Part shown: one piece after another, positions 24,277 to 36,499 of the stretch
Position numbering within the stretch: the first letter of the stretch is position 1
How the letters are laid out: the number at the start of each line of letters is the position of its first letter
Source: Isoetes taiwanensis
Lineage: Eukaryota; Streptophyta; Lycopodiopsida; Isoetales; Isoetaceae
Direction: 5' to 3'
DNA length: 64,000 bases
NCBI GenBank assembly: GCA_021234155.1
Contig: JAJEKV010000242.1
Span: 248,001-312,000 of the forward strand
Notes under the pieces: generated by a model
Told to the model about the DNA's origin: nothing
Seen by the model: only the letters and a program-made list of their open reading frames with translations
Database searches by the model: none
Made by a program: the position numbers and the translations under genes

Positions 24277-27200
24277 ATGCCCGATAAGAAATCTGAAGAT
24301 ATGGCTGGTAGTTCAAGTGATTCTGCGGCAGACAAGGATGGTGACGATGATGACCCGGAGTATGTTGAAGTTGATCCAGCAGGACGATATGGTCGGGTAA
24401 GGGTTTTGTAAATGGGGTTAACACTCACATATTCGACTTGAATTTACATCTTCTCCGATTGGAATTTAACATTTCCATGTTTTATTCAGTATAAAGAAGT
24501 TCTTGGCAAAGGAGCTTTCAAGACTGTGTATCCTTTAAAGAATTTATTTTCAGGGTCCTGTTACGGTCTATATTCTTTATGTTTGCGTCCTTGATTCCTG
24601 TCGCAGCTACAGGGCGTTTGATGAGATAGACGGGATAGAGGTGGCATGGAATCAGGTGAAAATCCAAGATGTTTTACAAAGTCCTGATGACCTAGAGCGG
24701 TTATATTCAGAGGTTCATTTGCTGAAGTCTCTTAAGCACAAAAACATTATCAAGTTCTACAACTCATGGGTGGATGCCAAGAATAGGAATGTTAATTTCA
24801 TCACAGAAATATTTACATCGGGAACATTGAGGCAGTAAGTGGCTTGACCTTTTTGTTTGCGCTTATGCTTGAAAGTTCTTATTGTTTATGGTTTTCTGCT
24901 TTATTTCTCAGCATACTTGCATGAGGGTTCTTAAAATTCACTGGTTTGCCATGTTTAGATACCGCAAGAAGCACAAACATGTTGATATGAAGGCCATAAA
25001 AAACTGGTCAAGGCAAATTCTTCGGGGCTTGCTTTATCTGCACAGCCATGATCCGCCTATAATTCATCGTGATTTGAAGTGCGACAACATTTTTGTGAAT
25101 GGCAATCAAGGGGAGGTAAAGATTGGGGATCTTGGATTAGCAGCTATTCTCCGTCAAGCTCATGCTGCACACAGTGTTATTGGTAAGCAACTTGTTGTTG
25201 TAATCTGAATGAGTCTGCAAATTGTTTGCAGAACGGTCCCCTGAAATCCGCGATACCCTGGCAAGCTTATCCAGGACCATCCTCTGTGCAGGCACTCCTG
25301 AGTTTATGGCTCCAGAGCTTTATGAAGAAGAGTACAATGAACTAGTTGACATATATTCGTTTGGAATGTGTCTCTTGGAGATGGTCACGTTTGAGTATCC
25401 TTATAGTGAATGTACCAATGCTGCCAAGATATACAAGAAAGTTACTTCAGTAAGTATTTGCCACTGAAGCTCATCCAAGACATGCTAATTATCATTTTAA
25501 TAACTGTTCACTATGTTGCTAAACGAATTTGTGATGATTGATTCATGGAACAGGGAAAACGGCCAGCTGCACTTCAGAAAGTGAAAGATCCAAGTGTTCG
25601 TTCTTTTGTGGAGAAATGCCTTGCTACGGCATCAGAGCGGCTTCCTGCAAGAGAGCTTCTAATGGATCCATTCCTGCAAGCAGAAGAACGTATTGAAACT
25701 CTGGAATGCATGCCTGCAATGCATTCAACTTTACAGGCTGATGACATGGAAGGATTGGCAGTAATTACGGAAGAGCCCCCTTCTCAGATGGGTTCAAATA
25801 ATAGATTTAAGAATGGTGAAGCTGATGGCAAACATTTGAAGTTCTCTGGGAGTGAGTTGCAAGTGTCTCCTAATGTCCAAAGTCCTGAGGACTCTCAAGG
25901 CACAAGGAGCCTTGGTGGTATGGGAAGACGGAGCAGAGATTTTAGAGTGAAGGGTAAAAGGAAGGATGATGACACTGTTTTCTTAAGAGTTCGAATTGCA
26001 GATCCAGAAGGTAAAGCTTGATTGGAAATAATAGTTAAAAGTAGCTTTGCATAATGTGTTCTAGGGAACTTGTCTTTGGTAGTTATTTACAAATCATTTC
26101 TCACGCAGGTCATATTCGCAACATTCATTTCCCTTTCTCAATTGACAGCGACACAGCATTAAGTGTTGCTAGTGAAATGGTTGCGGAGCTTGACCTTTCG
26201 GACCAGGATGTCACCACCATTGCTGACATGATCGATGCTGAAATTATGATTCTGGTACCTGATTGGAAACCAGGTGCATCATTTGAAGATAATATTGTGG
26301 AAGATTTACCCGAGGAGGGGGATGCTGAGCCCGTGGAAACTGTTGAGATTGATCAACAAGAACCTCCAAGTTCAGATGTAAATGGTTGGAAAGCCCGGTC
26401 ACCAAGAATAGCACCTGTTCCATATACGCCTCGTTTGGATGGTACTATGCATGGGCGTTTTGAAGAAGTCACTTACCACTCCCAAGGGTCTGAGCTTTCA
26501 TGCAAGTCCGATATACCTACTGTGTTGTCAAGTGGCTCTTCCGAAGTTAGGGAAGATGAATGGGATCTGGCTGCAGAGAGTAGTGTCCCAGTTACGCCAA
26601 AATCAGATGTACCATCTGGTGCAGTCTTAATGGATTATGAGCATGCCAATGTTTCCAATGCTTTGAACTATGAAAGCGCAGGTCTAATGGCGGGCCATAA
26701 TTCTTCCAGAACAGGTATACAAAGTACTGTTCATGAAGAGAGATTTCCCCATGAGGTTTGGAAAGATTTCAGCCAACCAGCTCTGGTTTTTGAAGATGAC
26801 CTTAGTTCTGAGATAGCTAATGGGATTCAAGAGACAAAAGCAACTATAGTGGTCTCAGACCTTCACTTGGCTAATGAAGCTGATAAGTCCATTGCAGAAG
26901 AGTTGCGAATGCTGGCATTCAGACAAGCGCAAGAAATAAGGGAGCTTCAAGAGAAACACGAGAAAGCACTTCTAGAGATCAGGATTAGATGTGAACATAA
27001 AGGGGGCATCTGCATTTCTGATGATAACAGAACAAATGTATCAAATATAGCTTTGCATCACCCTACAGATGAGGTCGCCAACGCAGTTTCTCATCGGTCT
27101 GGTAATGGCAGCAAGGAACGGCTTTCGTTGAAGGAGCTCTCAGTTTGCATTGCAGGTGCAAGGGCATCTATGCATGAAGAAGCTGGCCCCAGTCATAGCA

Positions 27201-28132
27201 ACTTGTGGACTTCAGCAGTTAACAGTTCATGTGCAGATGTGTCGCAGGGCCATGAACATGAAAATAAGCCAACAAGTAGTTTAATTGCATCCGTACATAA
27301 TGAACCAGGGTCAGCTGCAATCAGCAAGTCCTTTATTCAAGAACATCAACAGGAGTTGGACATGCATGGCAATCATTCTGGTGAAGGTGGTATATCGTGC
27401 AAAGCAGAACATTCAATAGGTAAAGAACTAGATCTGAGAGGATGCCAATTATCAAGAATAAAGAATTCTGATTTAGATGATGGCCCAGCAGGACAGCCGG
27501 TTGATTTGAAGAGTGGTCCATCTGGTTCGGAAGCTATTTGTGTCCCCCACTCCACATCCCAATCTGCTGCTAATTCTGCAGATATATTGAGATTGGATTC
27601 AAGAGATGCATTGGCCAAGGATTTACATGAGCTCAATGATTGTAAAGTTGCTGCTGTAATTGGTCAACATCAATCTGATTCTGCTAAGAGCATACCCGTA
27701 AATCAACAGCCCATTTTTGAAAGAGGTAAGTGTGATCCTGTGGAAAGAAGTAAGTGTGATCCTGTGGTGTCTACCAAAAATGAATCATTAGCCATGCTCA
27801 AAGCATTTGAAAGTGGCAAAGAAAAATCAAGAGGACAGATCAAGGCATCTGAATCTAGAGACGTTGAAAAAGATAAGCTTAAAGTTGAACTGAAGAGTGT
27901 TACTCTATCTACAAAAGACAAGACTGTTGTTTTAGGATCAGCTGACCAATGTAGTATTTCTTCTAGCTCCAAGGGGCCAGATGTTGAGGCATTAGAGCAG
28001 CTTAAAAAGGAACAACTTCGTAAGTCCATTGCAGAATTGGAAGCCAAGACATTGGAGGGGCTTCATCACTCAAAGAATGGCTACCTTGTTAGTAATCAAA
28101 AGAAAAGTGTGAGTGGATTCCATGGTACATAG
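24277..28132 (+). CDS. WNK: WNK (with-no-lysine) serine/threonine kinase
   Basis: Seven coding exons join in frame to 1082 residues: 24277-24396, 24490-24527, 24607-24834, 24959-25182, 25292-25449, 25554-26010 and 26109-28132. All introns have GT-AG ends. The kinase domain spans about residues 41-300. Lys51 in the glycine loop (GKGAFKTVY) replaces the usual catalytic lysine, which is Asn68 here (VAWNQVK); this is the WNK hallmark. HRDLKCDN gives Asp167 and Asn172. The metal motif is DLG (186-188) instead of DFG, and GTPEFMAPE follows at 204. An OSR1_C/PF2-like domain lies at about 394-460 and a coiled coil at about 668-705. The tail is long for a plant WNK. Known plant WNKs act in the cytosol in osmotic, light, clock and flowering signalling; the substrate here is unknown. 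No breaks are seen, so it is probably active. Confidence 0.95.
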
Positions 28133-29384
28133 CAGCTTGGGTTGTATAATGGCTATGCTTGGCTTTGATGCAGCTAAATGATGGCCTTCAGGATTGTAGA
28201 CCATGCCTGGTAATGTGGCGATTGAAGGGGAAATCAAAATGTGCATCTGTGAAAATTTAGCATGTTTAGCCTTGAGAGTGTGCCGACATTGTTTTGCCAG
28301 TGGCACACTTCTCAGCGTGTTGATAAAGCTAGAGATTTGTAGATAGATTTTATATGGAATAAGCAAAAGGTTTTCAGGTTCTTGGCTCGATTTGAGTATA
28401 AAAGTACCTATCTGGAGCTGTGTTAGCGAGCTTTTTTTAGTATTTGTAGATATTAATGAAAAGCTTACGCAGGCCACACAATATCTCTAATGTATGATGC
28501 ATGCTGGCTCTGCAAGCTCAGGAAAATAGACAGGCTTGATTGCTTTTTGTTGGGGACTGGTGTTTCGGAGTTCCAACTGCTGGGATTTATTGGTCAGTCC
28601 AGCACTCACGAGGGAGCTTATGCTGATTTTCATGGCTATTGGAGGGCTATGTGATCCAAGCAACTTCACCTTTGTTCCGCAGCGCAACATATGATTTGTG
28701 GGCACTAGTCTGGAAAGAGGAATTTATCATAAGACCGCCAAATCTAGTGATCCTTGATAGCGAATGAAGCCAAGGAAAATGTTGTTTTGGCTCTCAAGCA
28801 CCTCTCTCAATTACATTTGCTGAATGAAATTGCCCAGGAGACATCCTTTTGCTGATGCAAAGTTGTAAAGATGTATTGAAAATATGCTTTCTTCTTTCAT
28901 CATTAAAGTATCTCATTATTTTTGTCTGGATGAGGTTCACCGAAAAGTTTTTATTATATTTTGTCATTGGTGGTGTGGACTACTCAGACTTTACCCTGTT
29001 TGGTTATTGTGAAATGAAGGGATGAAAGGTGGACATTGTTTCTTGGCATTATGCAAACCTTTGGGGATGGTTTTTTAAAGGGCATACTTAAGGTATCACT
29101 AGTCATCCTCCTTAGCTAGCGTGCGCCTAAGCAAACCATCACAAAATAAATGGGTTAGTCAACATGCTGTAAATGAAAAACTGTTCTTTGGCTGGCACAT
29201 TCATTTGATTTCATATTGAAGAATGTATTATCTTCTACTTATGCTTACTGTTGGGTTATTTTTTTATTACAAAAACGGAGTGAGCACTTGCATCGAAGAA
29301 GAATCCTCTTTCCAAAAATACCACATATTTGAAAGTCAATCCAGGCATCTGCCCAATTTGGTTGCATTTCCCCAACTTTCTGTG
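28133..29384 (+). other. WNK 3' untranslated region and spacer
   Basis: No further gene is evident. AATGAA and ATTAAA-like signals occur between 28.45 and 28.91 kb (for example attaaagtatctc near 28902) and could serve as poly(A) sites, but none is decisive. Antisense open frames here are short and protein-unlike. Confidence 0.4.
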
Positions 29385-29750
29385 GAAACCTCCCTAATGT
29401 TTCGAGAAGCCTTCCCGACTTTTCTTTGAAACCTTCCAAACTTCCATGTATGCCCTAGGGAGGGGGAGGTTTCCATGCCCTAATTTTCCTTGTAAGACCT
29501 AGAGAGGTTTTCAAAGAAAACAAGGGAGGTTTTCACGAAAAGTTGGGGAGGTTTTTCATAAAAATAAACAAAAAGCCCTCCACAAATTTGCACGAAGACC
29601 AAGATTCAGTACCTCGACCCATGTGCTTCTTAATGAGGATTCATCACCCACCTCGGTGGTTGCGTAAATTAGTTACGTTTTTTTTCTATAAATATTTTGT
29701 GGAAACCTCCCCAAATTTCCAAAGAAACTAGGGGAGGTTTCCTGAAAATG
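29385..29750. repeat. Cluster of GGAAACCTCC motifs in both orientations
   Basis: The decamer GGAAACCTCC or its complement GGAGGTTTCC, or a one- to two-base variant, occurs at about 29384, 29468, 29501, 29525, 29547, 29700 and 29735, separated by tens of bases. Forward copies flank reverse copies, so parts can pair. The same motif forms a regular array at 44.3 kb and occurs singly near 35.62 kb. Confidence 0.75.
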
Positions 29751-30303
29751 TCTATAAAAGCTCAATTTTGTTGAGTTTATTGTTTAGGTGATCTTCATCA
29801 AGCTTCTTCATCCACGATTCATCCACTCATTGTGAGTTCTTTATCTAATCAAGTACACTTCCACCCATGATTTCATCTTTCGTTCCTTTGATACTGCTAT
29901 TTATCTCATGGATTTGGAGCGCAATATCTATGGGGGAGTTGAAGAACGAAATCTCCACTGATTCGTCTCTATATATTTCAGAAACAACTGTAAGTGATTT
30001 CGCTTTTGAGAATGTTGACAATACTGCAGGTTTTGAAGGGTCTAGATGATCTAGACCATGTAACACCGAGCGGTGACTATGATAATCATTTGGACAAGGG
30101 AAATTCAATTAGATCATATCCCTTCAATCAACTCAGATGAAGGTTATATTTTCACCAAAGCATCATACTGTCTAATGGTGCAATGTATCAAAACTCATGT
30201 CCAACCCTCTATTGAAGATGTTCTTGGCGTTGATCCAAGTTTTTCGGCGGGGTATATTCGAAAGTCACAGATGCCACAAAACACAAAGATAATAGAAAGG
30301 TAG

Positions 30304-32712
30304 TTGAGTTTCCAAAAGCTGGAAGTTGATTCGGAAACTAATTTCCTCATATGCATGACCTTCATGAAGTGGCTCTATATCCCGCGGTCATGGATGTGGC
30401 AGGAGATTATCTTCAAAACCCATGTTGATCTCGATTTAGGGCACCTACCTATATGCCCTACCTTGGATAACATAAAAACGATTTGGCAATTTGGAGCCAA
30501 GTTCCATGGCATTTTAGAAGTCTATGTGAGGCAACGAATAACAGCATGTGAATGTAATGCACGGCATGTGAATCCCACTAGTAGAGAAAGCCTATTCAAA
30601 CGTGAAGAGAAAATTCCATGTGACTTATTAGAGAGCCGAGTGGAGCAGTTACAAGTGGAGCACAGAGTGAGATTGCTTCGATGTCATACTAGGACTCGAG
30701 GAGATGGCACAACATGTGTAGATTACATTTGTCATCGAGGGAGAGATGCTCGAAGGTGTGGCATACAGGACGGAAGGCAGACAAGAAGAAGCTTCAAAAC
30801 TAGATGTGGATTTTGCCTCCATACAGTGATGCCAAGCAACCATAGCAAAGATGATTTTGTCAGCATATACATACATGATGGGCATGATGGCCAAAAGCCA
30901 TAGTCTAAAAATGATGAATGGTCTCGTCCCTTAAATCCTTTATTGCAGAAGAGGCAGCAAACATGCTCCTAGACACAAGAGACTTCTACGATGTATGGAG
31001 TAATATGATGGAGAGGGGAAAAGTGATGTGTAATACCATGAGACCTATTGAAAGAGTCAGTTATTGCTTCAAATTGGCACATGAGGACATGCGACGTCTT
31101 GTTTATCACTTGCGATTCAAAGGCATGTTCACTCGTTTACTCTGGAAAGATGAAATTGTTTTGATTGTTTAGCCTTGGTTCCTTGCTGTACATAATGTCC
31201 TTTGCCATGCAAAACATTCCTTGGTCCAGAGTGGAATGTCGTTAAGAGTGGTATGGATGCTTGGATGAGGTCCGGTAAGGTCATTTACCATAAATCTTAT
31301 GCATCTACCCACGAGGACACGACATTGCGGCCCTGGGTTGTGGTCGTTCAAGACAGGTGGATGCTAGAGCAAATGAAATATAGTCCAATGGGGGTTGGAC
31401 CATGGATTCAACATTTAGAACAAATATGTATGATTGCCCACTATATGGTGTACATGTCCCTAATCGCAATGGCAATAGTGTGCCTATTCTCTACATGATA
31501 TGCACCACTATATCTGGTGAGCATCATGAAAGAATAGCCTTGGGTGTGGCCCTGCATGTAGTTTTCTCTCACATGGGCAATGTTCAACCTAGAACTATTG
31601 TGATGGACCTTGACAACGCAGAACGAGCGGCACTTGATGAGATCGTTGCACAAGATCCTCACTGTTGGCTAGGAGAGGCACAAATTTTTTTAATTGCGAA
31701 CCTGTTATATTGTGTGAAAACATTACTTATTATAGTGACATTGTTTGTAGGTTGCATATCAAGTTCTAGCATGCTGATTCCACTCAAAGAGAGCATGGCT
31801 GAAGTACCTGCTACCAAAGGTATTCTCTACTTTCATGTGTATTTTTATGAAGCATTACATGACTTTTGCTTATTCAAGTCCCAGGTTCAGTAAGGTAAGA
31901 AGGACATCTTTTCTCGCCTCTTCACAATGACGACTTGCTCTACTAAGTGGGAATACCTTGGTCGCCTGCTCAAATTTATGGAGCTTTACAAAGATAATGA
32001 CGGCGTGATAAGGTACGACCCAAAGGTCTCTAAATGGTGCTGCATCTTGTCAAGTGGATTTAAGTGAATCTTGTACTTGTATATAGTTACTTACTGAACA
32101 ATTGGTTGCTCGGGGGACATTGGGATGGCAAATGGCAAAAGCATGCTAGAATGTTCTCCCACTCGCACTGCAATACAACAAACCTAACTGAGGTCCAATG
32201 GCGCATTTTAAAGGTCCAACTCAGTGCAAAGTGAATGTTCATATGTTCCAATTACTGTCCACTATATGTGGGGTATCCAGACGGAGGGGTGCCTTTGGTG
32301 GCACATGATTGGAATTATGCAAACAATGACAAGAATTAGGTTCATAATCTCTATTTGCCCTTGCATACCTCATCTAGCTAACAAATTTGCTCTATGTCCA
32401 CCTTGTAGATGCCAACGTTTCTAGGTGCAAGCACCTTTTGGCAGCTGAGTACTACCTTGGTAAGCATCATCCTGACACAATTCAGGAGCTCTACCCCTCA
32501 GCAGGTCCATCGGATTGTCCTATGGTTGAAACCCCAATAGACTCTTCGAAAAGTTGCACTGGCACATGTAAAGAAGAAGCAAGATACACTTGAAAAGTGC
32601 CTCGGGATGACGATGACACAATTTGCAAGGGCTGCAGTGGCAAATGAGGAAAAGCTCGAGTATATCATCGAAGATGTCCAACGAGACGTCGGACTCCTAG
32701 GTGCACCGTGAA
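30304..32712 (+). pseudogene. Mutator-like (MULE) transposase, degenerate
   Basis: A transposase would cut and rejoin element ends in the nucleus. The order of motifs fits a MULE. First is a FAR1-like N-terminal zinc region: RRSFKTRCGFCLH, then IYIHDGHDG, at about 30780-30900. A helical stretch with EEAANMLLDTRDFYDVW follows at 30945. The DDE core starts with the first Asp in MDSTFRTNMYDCPLYGV (31402), then VPILYMICTT. The second Asp is in IVMDLDNAERAALDEI (31595-31645). Further on come TTNLTEVQWRILK (32176) and a SWIM-type zinc finger ending SRCKHLLAAEYYLGKHHPD (32414-32470). A helical tail ends near 32712. Many frameshifts and stops make it non-functional. Terminal inverted repeats and target-site duplication were not identified. 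Confidence 0.7.
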
Positions 32713-33239
32713 GTTTAAGGGATCTTATGCACAATCACGGGCTACTGCTTGTGCAGCTCTTTCTCAAGCTAGGCCACCAGATCCACTATGACAACAATCA
32801 CCTTTGCAAGCTGATAGTAGGCCAAGGGGTGGGTCTAGTGCATGCATCCAATTTCCAAACCATGAAGGGTTATGATGGCTTATGGCAGTGCTGTTAATGT
32901 TCTTACCATTCTATGCGTGATGACAAATATTTAATGTCATGGTATACCTTTTGTCAACAGAAGATAAAGCTAATAATATTTAATAACAAACTTACATCAA
33001 AATATATCTTGTGAGGCATAAAGCCACGTCAGTCAGACATAAAAAACAAATGCAACACGTAGTGTAAACGTAGGCACTATGACATCACTGAGCCTGATGT
33101 CTGCAATGACGAAGACACAATCCATACAACAAAGCAATAGTACAAGAAAGAACTTCTCGCTCCTTGGGAATCACGACGTAGCAAGAAAAATATATGACAA
33201 TGTTAAACAGTGAATTCTTACGAATGGTTATTCATTCTA

Positions 33240-35098
33240 CCCGAAGTGCTCTGCCACCCACATCTCGACGGGTGCCAGTCTCCCGATCTTCCATTGTAGG
33301 CATCATCTAAGAAGTCACTCGTGATCTCAACTGATGAACTGCGGGCAGAGCCTAGACCTAATATGCACTCCCATCTTAAAATACCCATGTGCCTTCCATT
33401 GGTATCCCAAAGATACCTCGTCTTCGACCCTCCAGAACCAATCCTTGAGCCTGAGATCTCTCGGAATGTTCAACCAAAGCAGTGCACGGGCTTTTTGCCC
33501 TCTCTCGCTTGCTTATCCATGCAAGGGAACAAAAATCTCGCAAGTAAAGAAAGCACCTCGCATGTAAGGAAAGATAAAGCCATGCCCTCAAAACCTGTCA
33601 AACACCCACTCCTCCTCTGTGAGCTCTGCCCAATCCTGGTCGTCGTAGGGGAGGTTGGCATGGCAAATGTGCTCATACGATGCTCCATGTCACCGGGGAT
33701 TGCATGCATCGCTTCCCCTGCCTCTATTTCTCCTGCTCATGGCCTGCCCCTACCCCTCCCCCCTCCCCCCACCTCGGCCCCTGCCCCTACCCTTGCCCCT
33801 TCCTCTGGCCCTGGCCTTGCCCTTGCCCCTGCCTCTGCCTATCATCTTCTCTAAACATAGAACCCTTCCAATTGGCTCCATCTGATGGAATGCGGCAATC
33901 CGGCACTGTGTCTCATGAAACATGGTCTGGAGAGAAACTATGTGATCATGAGGGTGACTGGAAGATCATATAGATGCAACCACATCTGGCAAATCGCGGG
34001 TATCATTAGAAACACTAACACCTGATGATGAAGCCAAGTTAGCAAGCATGTCTGAAGTAGTATCTCTCAATATAGAGGCCATCTCGCCAAATGTCAATCT
34101 AGTGCGTCGTATAGGGCTAGATAATGCACCAAAGGATGGATTAGCAAGGGAGGGTGCGACATCTGGGTTTGCCAACGAGGTGAAAGGTAGCATAGTGCAA
34201 GGGGACAATGGTGTAGAAGAGAGAACATGAGAATAGATAGGGGACATGGAAGATACAGACGCTGAAGGGACTGGAATGTCACACACAGGACTAGATAGTG
34301 CATGGCCAGATTGGAAGGTGGAGGGACATATGATGGCATAGAAAGGGATGGTGGTCTAGAAGGGAAGCGAGGAAGGGAGGCGTGACTAAGGGTTAATGGT
34401 AAGATCGGAGGAGGGGAAGGTGGACTAGCTAGGGGTGCCGTGGAAGGTGGCGGGACATGTGAAGAAGAGGTAATGGTCTAGGAAGAAAGTCAAGAAGGGA
34501 GGTGGTACGAAGGGTGAATGGTAATACGGGAAGCGGGTAATGAAGGGCCCTCCACCTCGCATCCTAATGTAGAGGTCTACATCAATGGATGGAGGTGGGA
34601 CAATAGGGATGTGTCTCAAAACCTATCCCTACATGTGATGCAAGATCCATTATGGCTCCCACATCAATCCCAATAAGCTCACCTACTGCACCGACTGCTG
34701 CTCCAACTACTACTCCATCTCTTCCATGGACATTGTACCCTGCACTGCATGTCTCTCATGTGGAGCCTCTTCCTCCTCTGCATCAATATGGCCATTGCGG
34801 GCCAAGAGTCTACTCTGTGTCTCACGGAAACAAGCCTATGCGTCTTCGTCTCGTATCTGCATCGGAGCTTGAATACGGTCTGCTATCCACTGTGGGCTCC
34901 CCCGTGGGTATCTCTGAGCTATCTCTTGAGGAGAGCACAATCTCGCCACTCAGCCACGACATGTCTCTACAGCCTCGCCCTGTAATGAGTATCCTACTGG
35001 TCGACAAGATACTCCCCCCTAGCGCACCTCGCCTGTTCGCAAGCTCGGTCCCTCTCCCTCTCCCTCTCCCTCTCCCTATCTCTCTCTCTAGTTCATAG
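33240..35098 (-). pseudogene. Arg/Gly-rich reading-frame remnant convergent with the MULE
   Basis: On the minus strand two blocks of (R/K)G repeats occur. One is encoded by 35090-35043 and the other by 33860-33720, the latter reading GRGRGKGKARARGRGKGRGR. Each is followed by ordinary protein-like text; downstream of the second comes YDDQDWAELTEEEWVFDRF (33655-33600). A Ser/Pro-rich open stretch (34286-33966) lies between. Frameshifts and stops break it. It points toward the MULE transposase, as the second gene does in MuDR-type elements, but I do not recognise the protein, and Arg/Gly-rich stretches arise easily from simple repeats. Confidence 0.35.
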
Positions 35099-36404
35099 AC
35101 ATAAAATGTAAGAAGGAAGGAAGGAAGTATATTTTAACTTCCGCGGAGGCCAAACTTGACCTATGAGACGGTACATGCAGTACACAAAGCAGATAAAACC
35201 ACACCAAAAAAGGGAATTGAAGTCCTCACTCATCAATTTGCAACTATGATTTTAGAACCATTAGGACAAAAAAGAAAGGAAGAAAACCTTAGAACCATTA
35301 GGACAAAAAAGAAAGAAAGAAAACCTTTGAAATGATACTTAAGTGACGCTAATATGCCACCCTTGTTGCATAAAAACACAAAAAGAAAAAAAAAGGTGAT
35401 AATCATTAGGACAAAATCACCCAAAATATTATTGGTTCATAACCATTGAAACAACCATTGAAACAAAATCATAGCAGACACTATTCATTTGAATTGAAAA
35501 AAAGACTATTCATTTGGGATTAAAAAAATAGTGTAGCAAAATAAACGTAAAGAGGAGAGATTGTCTTATTCACAAAATGGCAAGGATTTGGAAACTTCTC
35601 TCGTATTATAACTTTGCTGCGGAGGTTTCCCAAAGAGAATTCCCTCCAAACAAACATGTATTAACAGATCCAATCCCAAATCCAATTCCAAAATCCAACA
35701 TGAAAGCTCTTGAATAATCCAGTAGGAAATCCATTGCGAATTGGGCAGATTTAAAACTATTGGATTTCAGGATTAAAGCCATGTTATAACATGCAGTTTA
35801 GCAAGATGCAAGCTTGTCTTTGTGTGGAGGGCCATATCAATGAAGCATACAAAAGCCCATTTGCCTGCACAATGGCATGGAGAGTCTCTTAAGGAAAAAG
35901 AAAGAAATCAAGATTGTAAGTTGATTTGAGGAATTAACGTATGCAGATCAATTGAGGATTGCTTGAAAATGATTTCGCAGAGAGTCAAGGGGCCTGCAAA
36001 TATACTGTGAACTGGTTGGGATGCGAACTGGGTGCAAATCCCTCGGCCAAATAAACCTGTGAACTGGCCTGGCAATGAACTGGGTGCAAATCCCTCACCC
36101 AAATCGTTCGAAAAGCAGATAAAACTTCACTTAGAAAGAAGTTCTTGATAAGAGCAAATCCTTGCCCAAATTGGCCGGCAAATCCTTGCTTTCATATTGC
36201 CCAAATCCGCAAATTTGATCAAACCAGATTTCCTACCGGCGCTCACCAAAGAGGGACACTGTCTTCAAGAATGCGTGACTGGAAAAAGAAACACAGAATA
36301 GAAATAGAAAATATATACGAAAAAAAAAGGATTAAATCTAGCCGTAAATATTAAATTTAGGTTCACTACGAATAGCTATCACCCATTATAAAGTATGTTC
36401 CCTT
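35099..36404. other. Non-coding; two small tandem duplications
   Basis: A ~40 bp unit (ttagaaccattaggacaaaa plus purines) is doubled at about 35251-35328. A ~57 bp unit containing gaactgggtgcaaatccctc is doubled at about 36000-36105. A single GGAGGTTTCCC lies near 35621. No gene is supported. Confidence 0.5.
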
Positions 36405-36470
36405 TCTATTTTGTTTGATGCAAAAAAAACCTGGAAGAGACACGTGTCCTTGAAAAAAAAAAGAAAAAAA
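36405..36470. repeat. Leader-like segment shared with 51.88 kb, containing an ACACGTGT G-box
   Basis: The words aaaaaaacctg(g)agagacacgtgtcctt occur here and, doubled, at 51882-51940. Both are followed by CpG-richer DNA with gctatagacct-like text (36613, 52142). This suggests two copies of one promoter/leader region. No intact gene follows either copy. Confidence 0.5.
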
Positions 36471-36499
36471 AAGGAAGCTCAGAAAGAGCACAGGAACAA

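Noticed and set aside
27333-28047. Antisense frames of 60-114 codons
   Set aside because: They are shadows of the last WNK exon.
30649-30894. Minus-strand 81-codon frame
   Set aside because: It is antisense to the FAR1-like region of the MULE remnant.
33321-34000. Plus-strand Pro/Leu-rich frames
   Set aside because: They mirror the CCCTGC simple repeat. The minus strand gives the more natural Arg/Gly-rich reading.
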